From Pseudomonadota bacterium (lineage in GTDB: Bacteria > Desulfobacterota > Desulfovibrionia > Desulfovibrionales > Desulfovibrionaceae), in assembly GCA_023450535.1 (NCBI GenBank), contig JAEXGX010000232.1, forward strand, positions 1 to 9,554: a stretch of DNA of 9,554 bases, read 5' to 3'. Positions 1-5,483 of the stretch are shown one piece after another. The first letter of the stretch is position 1; each line of letters opens with the position of its first letter. The notes below the pieces were generated by a model that worked only from the letters and a program-made list of their open reading frames with translations, had not been told where the DNA came from and did no database searches. The position numbers and the translations under genes were made by a program.

Positions 1-582
1 CCGCATACCGGCGTAATAAACTTCTCCGAGGTCAGAGAAGGGGACAAAGTGATGGGCCCCTGCGGGGAATGGAAGGAAGTGCCGGGTACGCGCATTGCCA
101 CCATTACGCGGGAGCGCAATCCCAAGCCTGTGGCCGCATTCGACAAGGGCGTGATCCAGGCTCTGAATCTGGACCTGGAAGGCTGTTTTGTGGAAGCGGG
201 GACGGAAATCGGTGTACTGCGCCATTATCTTTCCCGCGATGAGGTTGTGCGCATTATTCTGCGCAAGAGCCTGCAATTGTTCTGTGCACCGGAGCGCGCC
301 AAGTACTATTTTGTGCCTGATGTGGACAAGAAGGTGAAAATTTCCGGCTCCCGTTCCGTCACGGTACAGGATGGTATGGAACTGTTCATCGTGTCGCGCA
401 TGAAACGTGAAGTTCCCTTGATTTATCATGGATCTGAAGGCGTGATCTATGAAGTATATTTTACCCAGAATGAAAATGTCGACGCAGGCGGCCCCCTGAT
501 CGGCGTCTGCCCACCGGATCAGATTAGCCAGATCGAAGATGTTATTGCGCGCGTCCAAATGGACTGGACCGAAGTGGAGTAG
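1..582 (+). CDS. biotin/lipoyl-attachment-like domain protein (C-terminal part, cut by window edge)
   Basis: The frame is open from base 1 to the TAG at 580-582, giving 193 visible residues, so the gene starts before the window. The GTG at 49 is internal (GDKVMGPCGEW reads straight through it) and is not a start. Two stretches look like halves of barrel-sandwich (biotinyl/lipoyl) folds: PKPVAAFDKGVIQALNLDLE followed by GCFVEAGTEIGVLRH, and PLIYHGSEGVIYEVYF followed by NENVDAGGPLIGVCPPDQ. Both show the usual pattern of a Gly-Val turn, a beta strand, then 'V..G..L/I'. Neither contains the Met-Lys-Met biotinylation motif, and no Lys sits at the equivalent turn, so the visible part is probably not itself modified. 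Proteins of this type are annotated as biotin attachment proteins in Desulfovibrio; the precise partner is unknown to me. The next gene starts 62 bases downstream on the same strand, so they may be co-transcribed. Confidence 0.7.
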   Translation, partial: PHTGVINFSEVREGDKVMGPCGEWKEVPGTRIATITRERNPKPVAAFDKGVIQALNLDLEGCFVEAGTEIGVLRHYLSRDEVVRIILRKSLQLFCAPERAKYYFVPDVDKKVKISGSRSVTVQDGMELFIVSRMKREVPLIYHGSEGVIYEVYFTQNENVDAGGPLIGVCPPDQISQIEDVIARVQMDWTEVE

Positions 583-644
583 CGCGCGGAACACATGTTG
601 GCAGGAAGCAAAAAGAAGGGAGCGGCAAAGCCGCAAGGATGTAT

Positions 645-1004
645 ATGGGTAAGATTTTACAGATTCGCGTAAGCGCGTGGACCTACAATGAGGATGACGT
701 GCCCCGAGCCTGGCCCCGGCTTTGCTCTGCCGTATGGCCGCAGTTGGACAAATGGGCCCCGGTGGGCGGAAAGCGTGGAGTAATGGAACTCGCTGCGGCT
801 CTGCCCGATGTCGTCCGTTTCGGCGGGTGGCCGGAGGAGCTGAAAACACGGATCACTGATGCCGTGCAGGCTGTCGAAAAAAACAGGACAGGGCTTGAAC
901 AGGCCCTTGCGGACTGGAAGCCTGAAGAGGCAAACCGGTACAGTGATGCTCTGGAAGAAGCGCTGACTGCTCTGGAAAAACTCATGCCGGAAGACGGAGT
1001 ATAA
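645..1004 (+). CDS. conserved-looking small hypothetical protein (119 aa)
   Basis: I do not recognise a functional family. Two in-frame ATGs lie six bases apart, at 639 and 645. I chose 645 because AAGGA at 635-639 sits five bases before it, whereas 639 has no ribosome site at a usable distance. The protein begins MGKILQIRVSAWTYNEDDV. It has an N-terminal beta-like segment, a Trp-rich middle (WPRL, VWPQLDKW, GGWPEEL) and a C-terminal half of charged, Ala/Leu-rich helix (about residues 65-115) that could form a helical hairpin. There is no signal peptide, membrane segment or metal-binding cluster. It lies between the biotin-attachment-like gene and ssb on the same strand, 111 bases before ssb. 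Codon use and base composition resemble the neighbours, so I regard it as a real resident gene of unknown function. A minus-strand open frame over the same bases (683-1060) is its shadow. Confidence 0.75.
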   Translation: MGKILQIRVSAWTYNEDDVPRAWPRLCSAVWPQLDKWAPVGGKRGVMELAAALPDVVRFGGWPEELKTRITDAVQAVEKNRTGLEQALADWKPEEANRYSDALEEALTALEKLMPEDGV

Positions 1005-1051
1005 GCTTCAGTCCTTGCAATCAGGAGCTCTACCCCTGAAAGGGTTTGCGA

Positions 1052-1080
1052 GCCGGACATGTTCGGCCTGTAGTCTTTTT
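1052..1080 (+). other. small stem-loop and weak promoter-like elements upstream of ssb
   Basis: The gap between the hypothetical gene and ssb holds GCCGGA (1052-1057), loop CATG, TTCGGC (1062-1067), a six-pair stem with one G-U. A five-T run follows only after eight bases (1076-1080), so this would be a poor intrinsic terminator for the upstream gene. TTGCGA (1046-1051), a 17-base spacer and TGTAGT (1069-1074) form a weak sigma-70-like pair (4/6 and 4/6) with a predicted start near 1081, leaving a leader of about 35 bases before ssb. Either reading is tentative. Confidence 0.25.
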
Positions 1081-1115
1081 ATGTTTCACAAGGTTATTAT
1101 TTAAAGGGAGTTTCC

Positions 1116-1634
1116 ATGCTTAATAAAGTCATGATTATCGGCCGCCTTGGCCGGGATCCTGAAGTCCGTTATACCCAAAGCGGATCCCCGGTCACCACTC
1201 TGAATATCGCCACCGATGAATCCTTTACCGATCGTGAGGGCAACCGAACAGAGCGTACGGAATGGCATCGTGTCGTGGTGTTTCAGCGTGCAGCCGAAAC
1301 CTGTGCCCAATACCTGAGCAAGGGCAGTCTGGTCTATGTGGAGGGAAAGCTTCAAACCCGTAAATGGCAGGATCAGAACGGGCAGGATCGCTATTCAACG
1401 GAAATCAAGGCAGATCGAGTCCAGTTCCTGGATCGCAAAGGTGAGCGTGGAGGCATGGATGACATGGGGATGGATGACGGAGCACCCCGCCGCGCTGCTG
1501 CTCCCGGCGGGAGCAATAGGGGAGGAGCCGGACAGCAGCGCCGCGCTCCTGCACGTCAGCAGCCGGACATGGACGAGGATCTTGGTCCTGCGTTCCCCTC
1601 GGAAGCCAGTAATATGGACGACATACCATTCTGA
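1116..1634 (+). CDS. ssb: single-stranded DNA-binding protein SSB
   Basis: SSB coats single-stranded DNA during replication, recombination and repair and recruits partner enzymes through its C-terminal tip. The 172-residue product has the standard layout. An OB-fold covers residues 1-106, starting MLNKVMIIGRLGRDPEVRYT and containing EWHRVVVF, EGKLQTRKWQDQNGQDRY and the aromatic DNA-stacking positions W50, F56 and W84 (equivalent to W54, F60 and W88 of the E. coli protein). A low-complexity Gly/Arg/Gln/Pro linker covers about 107-165. The acidic tip ends MDDIPF, the intact partner-binding peptide. The start ATG has AAAGGGAG at 1103-1110, five bases upstream. The length is close to the family norm (about 150-180). 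It appears to be a single-gene unit, ended by a strong terminator 13 bases after its TGA. In many bacteria ssb sits next to rpsF/rpsR or uvrA; neither is here. Confidence 0.97.
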   Translation: MLNKVMIIGRLGRDPEVRYTQSGSPVTTLNIATDESFTDREGNRTERTEWHRVVVFQRAAETCAQYLSKGSLVYVEGKLQTRKWQDQNGQDRYSTEIKADRVQFLDRKGERGGMDDMGMDDGAPRRAAAPGGSNRGGAGQQRRAPARQQPDMDEDLGPAFPSEASNMDDIPF

Positions 1635-1646
1635 TGTTTGGAATTG

Positions 1647-1675
1647 CGCCCCGCCGGATACCGACGGGGCGTTTT
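1647..1675 (+). terminator. intrinsic terminator of ssb
   Basis: CGCCCCG (1647-1653) pairs perfectly with CGGGGCG (1665-1671). After one C/A mismatch, CGG (1655-1657) pairs with CCG (1661-1663), closing on an ATA loop. TTTT (1672-1675) follows directly, then GTATT. It lies 13 bases after the ssb stop. This is a textbook rho-independent terminator. Confidence 0.9.
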
Positions 1676-1737
1676 GTATTCTGGTGTAGTATAGTAAAAT
1701 TTTCCGCCTGATTCATCAAAGTTTCCTTTATTATGGG

Positions 1738-1768
1738 TTGAAACTTCTTCCTCCGGGGAGGGGATAAT
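1738..1768 (+). promoter_or_regulatory. candidate sigma-70-type promoter for the YdjM-type hydrolase
   Basis: TTGAAA (1738-1743) and GATAAT (1763-1768) each differ from consensus at one position. The 19-base spacer is longer than the ideal 17. The site lies after the ssb terminator and before the hydrolase, where a promoter is needed, and predicts a start near 1775. The long spacer keeps confidence low. Confidence 0.3.
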
Positions 1769-1774
1769 CCGTAC

Positions 1775-1800
1775 GACTCCTCTCCGTCGGCTGCGGAGTC
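1775..1800 (+). other. alternative stem-loops in the leader of the hydrolase gene
   Basis: The 228 bases between ssb and the hydrolase hold the ssb terminator, a candidate promoter and this foldable stretch. GACTCC (1775-1780) is complementary to GGAGTC (1795-1800). CTCCG (1782-1786) is complementary to CGGAG (1794-1798). The two stems share a right arm, so only one can form. GTCGGC occurs twice (1786-1791 and 1802-1807). I match no known riboswitch, and short GC-rich pairings of this size arise easily by chance. Confidence 0.25.
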
Positions 1801-1862
1801 AGTCGGCGGATGGAGCTGGCTGTGGATTGAAACACAGTGCTCATATATTTGGAGGCGGTCGC

Positions 1863-2408
1863 GTGCCCACTATATTCTCTCATCCGGCTCCCGTGCTTGC
1901 CGTCGTTTTGATGGTGGGCGTGCGGAAATTCCCGTTTCCCTTGATCCTGTTCGGCATGACTTGCTCCATACTGCCGGATATCGATGTTCTGGGTTTTAAG
2001 CTGGGTATCTCCTATGATGATGTTTTGGGGCATCGGGGCTTTTTTCATTCACTGACATTTGCCCTGATTATGGGTATCGTGGGCGCGCTGGGTGCACCAT
2101 TGTTGCGCGCCGGAAGGGTTGCGGCCTTTTGTGTGGGGATTTTTGCCGTCGCCAGCCATATTTTTTTCGACGCCATGACCAATGGCGGATTGGGTGTTGC
2201 GGCGTTCTGGCCTTTCGATCAGAGCAGACATTTCTTTGACTGGCGGCCCATCAAGGTGTCGCCCATCGGCCCTCGCGCTTTTTTTACCCAGCGTGGGGTG
2301 CAAGTCATGCTTTCGGAATTGCGTTGGGTCTGGCTGCCCTGTCTTGTGGCCGGAGGCGGGGCGTTTATTGTGCGGTATATGCTGAGCAGGAGAGGAAAGC
2401 ATGCGTGA
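1863..2408 (+). CDS. YdjM/DUF457-type inner-membrane metal-dependent hydrolase
   Basis: A 181-residue polytopic membrane protein of the LexA-regulated YdjM-like family, predicted to be membrane-bound metal-dependent hydrolases; the true substrate is not known. Recognisable motifs are MPTIFSHPAP at the N-terminus (His7-Pro8), ILPDID (36-41), GHRGFFHS (56-63), a His99/Asp103 pair in ASHIFFDAMTNGGLG, and FWPF (115-118). The conserved His and Asp residues probably hold the metal. Hydrophobic segments lie at roughly 10-36, 64-82, 85-102 and 156-174. I chose GTG at 1863 because GGAGG (1851-1855) lies seven bases before it and the product then begins exactly where the family does. A TTG at 1827 extends the frame by 12 residues but has no ribosome site. 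The last 8 bases overlap a 25-codon ORF starting at 2401. No clear LexA box was seen upstream. Confidence 0.88.
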   Translation: MPTIFSHPAPVLAVVLMVGVRKFPFPLILFGMTCSILPDIDVLGFKLGISYDDVLGHRGFFHSLTFALIMGIVGALGAPLLRAGRVAAFCVGIFAVASHIFFDAMTNGGLGVAAFWPFDQSRHFFDWRPIKVSPIGPRAFFTQRGVQVMLSELRWVWLPCLVAGGGAFIVRYMLSRRGKHA

Positions 2409-2478
2409 ATTTCTGCGCCGGTATGCGTTGATCCTGGTCTGCTTCGTGCTGGCAGTGCTTTCTTTTCTTGTGCGATGA
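2401..2478 (+). CDS. putative 25-residue single-pass membrane peptide overlapping the hydrolase end
   Basis: The ATG at 2401 lies eight bases before the end of the hydrolase frame and is preceded by AGGAGAGG (2388-2395), the strongest Shine-Dalgarno in the window, at five-base spacing. The reading frame encodes a basic head, MREFLRR, then an uninterrupted hydrophobic stretch, YALILVCFVLAVLSFLV, then a final Arg and TGA at 2476-2478. That is the design of a small single-pass inner-membrane protein with a positively charged cytoplasmic end. The overlap suggests translational coupling to the hydrolase, also a membrane protein. Its stop is ten bases from the stop of the convergent mnmH gene. Against it are its short length and my inability to test conservation. 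No family is recognised. Confidence 0.5.
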   Translation: MREFLRRYALILVCFVLAVLSFLVR

Positions 2479-2488
2479 AGCCACTGCG

Positions 2489-3616
2489 CTACATGCGTTG
2501 TTCAGCCTGAACATCTCCATCTCCTCTGCCAGGCAGGCAGAAGTCTCCGGCCAGCTCCTTCCGGTGCAGAATTTCCGCCGCTTTGCGCGGGTCATCTTCC
2601 GGCATTTGCAGCAGGAAGACACGAGTTCTGCCATGTTTGTCCATCTGTCGCGCATAGAGCTTGTCGTAAAAGAAAAGAATATCGCGTACGGCATCTTCAA
2701 AGCGGTCGTCCCGGATAGCTTCCACGCAGCAGCCTGCACGTTCGTCGCCGAGGCGGGGGCGGATGCGCTCGACGCAGTCCACGAGTGCGGCCTTGAATTT
2801 CGGCCCGGTGTAAAGCCGTACCAGGCGCGAGATACGGCCCGCCAGCGGAACGTCCAGTTCCACGACTCTGCCTGTGCGGATGTGATCGAATAATTCTCCG
2901 CACAGCGATACTGTGCCGATTCGGCGATCTTCATCCTCCAGCCATACTGGTTTTGCGGGATCAAGCCGCCGCCATTGCTCGAACAACATGTTTTCCATGT
3001 GTTCATTGCAGGGCTGTGTGCCCATGCCTATGGCTCCGAACGCAGAACCTCTGTGAGAGGCAAGGCCCTCCAAATCCACAACCTGGGAACCCAGCGCCGC
3101 CAGTTCCCCCAGCACGTCTGTCTTGCCGCTTCCTGTCATGCCGCTCAGGACAAGGGCATTGACGGGCTTGGCCAGCTCTGAACGCACAAAGGCCCGATAT
3201 GCTTTGTACCCGCCTTCCATGATGCGGACAGAGAAACCTCCCGTTTCCATCAGCCAGGCCAGGGCCTTGCTCCGCATTCCGCCGCGCCAGCAATGCAGCA
3301 GGATATTTTTTTCTTTTCGTCCCCGATGCGCGTCTTTCATGTCGCGCAAATGCTTTTGGTAAAGTTGCCGGACGTGGACAAGTTTGGTTGCCAGTTGCGG
3401 ACCGATCAGTTCCAGCGCCGTATGTAAGGCCGCTTCCGATCCACTTTTCGCGTGGGCGGTTCCCACTGCCGCGCGCTCGTCGTCGGATAACAAGGGCAGA
3501 GTACAGGCACCGGGGATGTGGGCATAGGCATATTCTGAAGGGGATCGAACGTCGATGAGCAGAAGACCTTCATCGCGCAGGCGCAGAAATTCAGAAGGAG
3601 AAATATATTCGGGCAT
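2489..3616 (-). CDS. mnmH: tRNA 2-selenouridine/geranyl-2-thiouridine synthase MnmH (SelU)
   Basis: MnmH converts 2-thiouridine at the wobble position (U34) of Lys, Glu and Gln tRNAs to 2-selenouridine, using selenophosphate made by SelD and passing through a geranylated intermediate. The 375-residue product has both expected domains. An N-terminal rhodanese domain (about 1-145) contains LLIDVRSPSEYAYAHIPGA and the catalytic Cys109 in LLHCWRGGMRSKA. A P-loop domain (about 150-360) contains Walker A GMTGSGKT (159-166), the family motif DLEGLASHRGSAFG (181-194) and VWLEDEDRRIG. The length matches the family. The start is ATG at 3616 because the rhodanese fold begins there; a TTG at 3679 would add 21 non-domain residues. 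There is no Shine-Dalgarno, but a promoter sits so that +1 falls on this ATG. It converges with the hydrolase pair and diverges from the sigma-54 activator. Its presence implies that this organism uses selenium; selD is outside the window. Confidence 0.95.
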   Translation of the reverse strand: MPEYISPSEFLRLRDEGLLLIDVRSPSEYAYAHIPGACTLPLLSDDERAAVGTAHAKSGSEAALHTALELIGPQLATKLVHVRQLYQKHLRDMKDAHRGRKEKNILLHCWRGGMRSKALAWLMETGGFSVRIMEGGYKAYRAFVRSELAKPVNALVLSGMTGSGKTDVLGELAALGSQVVDLEGLASHRGSAFGAIGMGTQPCNEHMENMLFEQWRRLDPAKPVWLEDEDRRIGTVSLCGELFDHIRTGRVVELDVPLAGRISRLVRLYTGPKFKAALVDCVERIRPRLGDERAGCCVEAIRDDRFEDAVRDILFFYDKLYARQMDKHGRTRVFLLQMPEDDPRKAAEILHRKELAGDFCLPGRGDGDVQAEQRM

Positions 3617-3622
3617 GGCAGG

Positions 3623-3651
3623 ACTATAGGACAAGGAAAAAGAAATGTCAG
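3623..3651 (-). promoter_or_regulatory. sigma-70-type promoter of mnmH, predicted start on the ATG
   Basis: Read on the minus strand, CTGACA (3651-3646), a 17-base spacer and TATAGT (3628-3623) each match consensus at five of six positions with ideal spacing. Counting seven bases from the -10 element puts +1 at 3616, the A of the mnmH start codon. The pyrimidine-rich bases before that ATG contain no AGG or GAG ribosome site. The simplest reading is a leaderless transcript. The -35 element overlaps the ATG at 3645 of the N-terminal extension possible for the divergent gene. Confidence 0.55.
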
Positions 3652-3704
3652 CACCAAGGAGGGGAAGAGGGGGGCACAAAACGGCGGGAACGGGCCGCCG
3701 GATC

Positions 3705-3724
3705 TGCCGGGAAGGATTCCGGCA
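3705..3724 (+). other. stem-loop in the leader of the sigma-54 activator gene
   Basis: TGCCGGGA (3705-3712) pairs with TTCCGGCA (3717-3724) around the loop AGGA, giving eight pairs with one G-U. It sits 40 bases before the chosen start codon of the activator, between the mnmH promoter and that gene. No T run follows, so it is not a terminator. It could be an RNA leader element, a DNA dyad for a regulator, or chance. The rest of the 148-base gap shows no convincing forward promoter. Confidence 0.3.
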
Positions 3725-3764
3725 AGGCTTGCTTTACCGGGATTTTGGCGCTATTGATGCCGGA

Positions 3765-5285
3765 ATGTCAACGCAACGCCTCCTTTTTCTTGCGCCCGCC
3801 CAGGCTGTGACCCGCATTTTTCCGCAACTGCGTGATGCGGGATTTGAAGTTGCGCTCGCCGAAAATTTGAAAGGGGCCACCGTATTTGTTCGCAAATCCG
3901 GCCCCGGCCTGATTTTTGCGCGCCCCTCTCTGCCGGGGTTTCAGGTTGAGGATTTGTTGGCCGTGAGTGCCGACGATACTGACTTTCCCCCTGTTATCGT
4001 GATCAGCGAACGCGGCACGGCAGATGAAGCACGGCGTCTGATGGGACTTGGCGCGCGTGACTACTGGCTGGAACCGCTCAGTTTTGAAAAAATTGTCGCC
4101 GCCGCGCGCGAACCTCGTCCTGCTGCTCCCGCCCCTTCATGCAGTACTCTGGGGGGACACAGGCCAGAACCGTGCACGACCGGAAAGAGAGGGAATGCGC
4201 CGCACATTGTAGGCAACCATCCCGTCATCCGGCGGGTGATGGGGCTAGCTCGCCAAGTGGCACCATCGCGGGCCACCGTGCTGCTTTCCGGGGAATCCGG
4301 AACGGGCAAGGAAATGTTCGCCCGCACGCTGCATGCCTGGAGTGATCGCGCGGACGGGCCGTTCATCGCGGTGAACTGCGCGGCACTGCCCGAACATCTG
4401 CTGGAAAGTGAACTTTTCGGACATGAAAAGGGCGCGTTTACCGGTGCCATAGCACGCAAGCCGGGAAAGTTTGAACTGGCTGACGGCGGCACCATTCTGC
4501 TGGATGAAATTTCCGAAATGGATTTGGGGCTTCAAGCCAAGCTCCTGCGTGTTCTGCAGGAGAGCGAAATAGATCGCGTGGGCGGTACCGAAAGCGTCAA
4601 GGTGAACGTGCGCGTCATTGCGACAACGAACCGCAATCTGGAGAGCTGGGTCAAGGAAGGAAAATTCCGTCAGGACTTGTTCTTTCGCCTCAATGTTATT
4701 CCGCTGCGTTTGCCTTCGCTGAAGGAGCGGGGCGATGACGTGCTGGAACTGGCCCGCTTTTTCATGAACATGTATGTGCGGGAATACGGCTTGCCTTCCA
4801 CGGAACTTTCTTCTGAAGCCTCCCGCTGGCTGCTTGAGTACGACTGGCCGGGCAATGTGCGTGAACTCCAGAATCTCATGGAACGGGCAGTGCTGCTCGC
4901 CGGTGGGCGTCCCATCCTGCCCGGGCACTTTTTGCTGGATCCGGATGCGTGGCCGCTTTTTGCCGGTGAAGAAGGAAACTTGGAAACAGGGGAGCTTTCT
5001 CCGGGCAAGGATAGTGATAACGGTGCTGCGGATGAAGCTTTTGCGCAAGGTTCGACGCCTGATGCGGAAACCTTGCCGCAAACTGGGAAAATGGACGGAC
5101 AGCAGGAAAACTTGTTCTCTGGCGCGGTTATTCCTTTGCATGAAATGGAGCGCATCATGATCATGAAAGGGTTGTCTGCCACGGACGGCAATCGGACGCA
5201 GGCGGCCGAACTGCTGGGTATTTCAGTGCGCACCTTGCGTAACAAGCTGAACGAATACCGTGGAATGGGCATGGAAATTGATTAG
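3765..5285 (+). CDS. sigma-54 activator with degenerate receiver domain (NtrC-type architecture)
   Basis: A 506-residue enhancer-binding protein that would remodel sigma-54 RNA polymerase using ATP. Residues about 4-117 follow the receiver fold but lack its chemistry: LLFLAPA replaces the acidic pair, GLIFARPSLPG has Arg where the phospho-acceptor Asp belongs, and DYWLEPLS has Glu for the conserved Lys. The AAA+ domain (about 147-390) is complete: Walker A GESGTGKE (176-183), the sigma-54-contact motif GAFTGA (223-228), Walker B ILLDEI (244-249), the arginine region FRQDLFFRLN (301-310) and sensor II GNVRE (363-367). A Gly/Asp-rich linker precedes a Fis-type helix-turn-helix, TQAAELLGISVRTLRNKLNE (478-497). 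I chose ATG 3765 because the fold starts there. ATG 3645 has a better ribosome site (AAGGA, seven bases before) but adds 40 Arg/Gly-rich residues unlike any receiver. It is divergent from mnmH and upstream of aconitase; its targets are unknown. Confidence 0.9.
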   Translation: MSTQRLLFLAPAQAVTRIFPQLRDAGFEVALAENLKGATVFVRKSGPGLIFARPSLPGFQVEDLLAVSADDTDFPPVIVISERGTADEARRLMGLGARDYWLEPLSFEKIVAAAREPRPAAPAPSCSTLGGHRPEPCTTGKRGNAPHIVGNHPVIRRVMGLARQVAPSRATVLLSGESGTGKEMFARTLHAWSDRADGPFIAVNCAALPEHLLESELFGHEKGAFTGAIARKPGKFELADGGTILLDEISEMDLGLQAKLLRVLQESEIDRVGGTESVKVNVRVIATTNRNLESWVKEGKFRQDLFFRLNVIPLRLPSLKERGDDVLELARFFMNMYVREYGLPSTELSSEASRWLLEYDWPGNVRELQNLMERAVLLAGGRPILPGHFLLDPDAWPLFAGEEGNLETGELSPGKDSDNGAADEAFAQGSTPDAETLPQTGKMDGQQENLFSGAVIPLHEMERIMIMKGLSATDGNRTQAAELLGISVRTLRNKLNEYRGMGMEID

Positions 5286-5304
5286 GTGTATTTAGCGGAT
5301 GTAT

Positions 5305-5334
5305 GGCGATTTGAATGAAATTCGCCTTGTAATT
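5305..5334 (+). terminator. weak intrinsic terminator after the sigma-54 activator gene
   Basis: GGCGATTT (5305-5312) pairs with AAA (5318-5320) plus TCGCC (5322-5326), with one bulged T at 5321 and loop GAATG. The T-rich tract TTGTAATTTG follows. It begins 19 bases after the activator stop codon. The tail is interrupted by G and A, so termination may be partial. Confidence 0.4.
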
Positions 5335-5386
5335 TGTCATATTGTTCTGGCATGGATTTCCCGTGAAGATCTGTGCCGGGCGGGCG

Positions 5387-5401
5387 GATGTTGTCAACGT
5401 C
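5387..5401 (+). promoter_or_regulatory. operator-like dyad upstream of aconitase
   Basis: The 15 bases GATGTTGTCAACGTC form a near-perfect palindrome: the core GTTG-T-CAAC is exact, and only one symmetric position pair fails. It lies in the 198-base gap between the sigma-54 activator and aconitase, just before the terminator-like hairpin. It has the size of a repressor or activator half-site pair (GntR- or CRP-like proteins bind such dyads), but I cannot assign a regulator, and no strong -35/-10 pair is visible around it. Confidence 0.3.
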
Positions 5402-5411
5402 GGCCCGCGCA

Positions 5412-5467
5412 GGCCCGTTTCGGCGGGTACGTTACCGGAAGGCGGCTCAAACGGGCCGTGTTTTTTT
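5412..5467 (+). terminator. terminator-like hairpin in the aconitase leader, possible attenuator
   Basis: GGCCCGTTT (5412-5420) pairs perfectly with AAACGGGCC (5449-5457). The 28-base interior can form a small inner stem, GGTA (5426-5429) with TACC (5433-5436). Three bases later comes a run of seven T (5461-5467). The run ends 16 bases before the aconitase ATG, so no separate promoter fits between them. CGGCCCG (5401-5407) is also perfectly complementary to CGGGCCG (5452-5458), and CCCGC (5404-5408) to GCGGG (5423-5427), so alternative folds compete with the terminator. It may be a transcription attenuator of aconitase. If instead it is only the end of an upstream transcript, the aconitase mRNA would have to start inside it. 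Confidence 0.55.
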
Positions 5468-5483
5468 CGTAAAGGCGGATGGA

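Noticed and set aside
595..672. A 25-codon ORF starting MLAGSKKKGAAK between the first two genes.
   Set aside because: No ribosome site and it overlaps the better-supported gene at 645; Lys-rich composition follows from the purine-rich leader.
1008..1055. tRNA-like look of the bases before ssb, with a TGCAATC seven-base loop on a short stem.
   Set aside because: There is no acceptor stem, D-arm or T-arm in the right places on either strand.
1095..1100. TATTAT as the -10 element of an ssb promoter.
   Set aside because: No matching -35 lies 16-18 bases upstream, and the predicted start would cut away the ssb ribosome site.
3719..3734. GGCAAGGCTTGCTT as a sigma-54 promoter before the activator gene.
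   Set aside because: The GG and GC elements are 10 bases apart rather than the required 12, and the -24 element lacks TGGCA.
3645..3764. A 40-residue N-terminal extension of the sigma-54 activator from ATG 3645, which has a good ribosome site.
   Set aside because: The extension is Arg/Gly-rich with no receiver-like structure, overlaps the mnmH promoter, and the receiver fold begins exactly at the ATG at 3765. Kept as an alternative only.
4245..5141. A long open frame (298 codons) on the minus strand inside the activator gene.
   Set aside because: It lies wholly opposite a clear AAA+ and Fis-domain coding frame, shows no domain of its own, and is the expected mirror of GC-rich codon use.
5348..5363. 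TGGCATGGATTTCCCG as a sigma-54 promoter for aconitase, possibly served by the adjacent activator.
   Set aside because: The -24 half is good, but the -12 half reads TCCC instead of TTGC, losing the essential GC dinucleotide.
5373..5483. An in-frame 37-residue extension of aconitase from 5373.
   Set aside because: It encodes Arg-rich sequence through the terminator-like hairpin; the family begins at the ATG at 5484, which has its own ribosome site.
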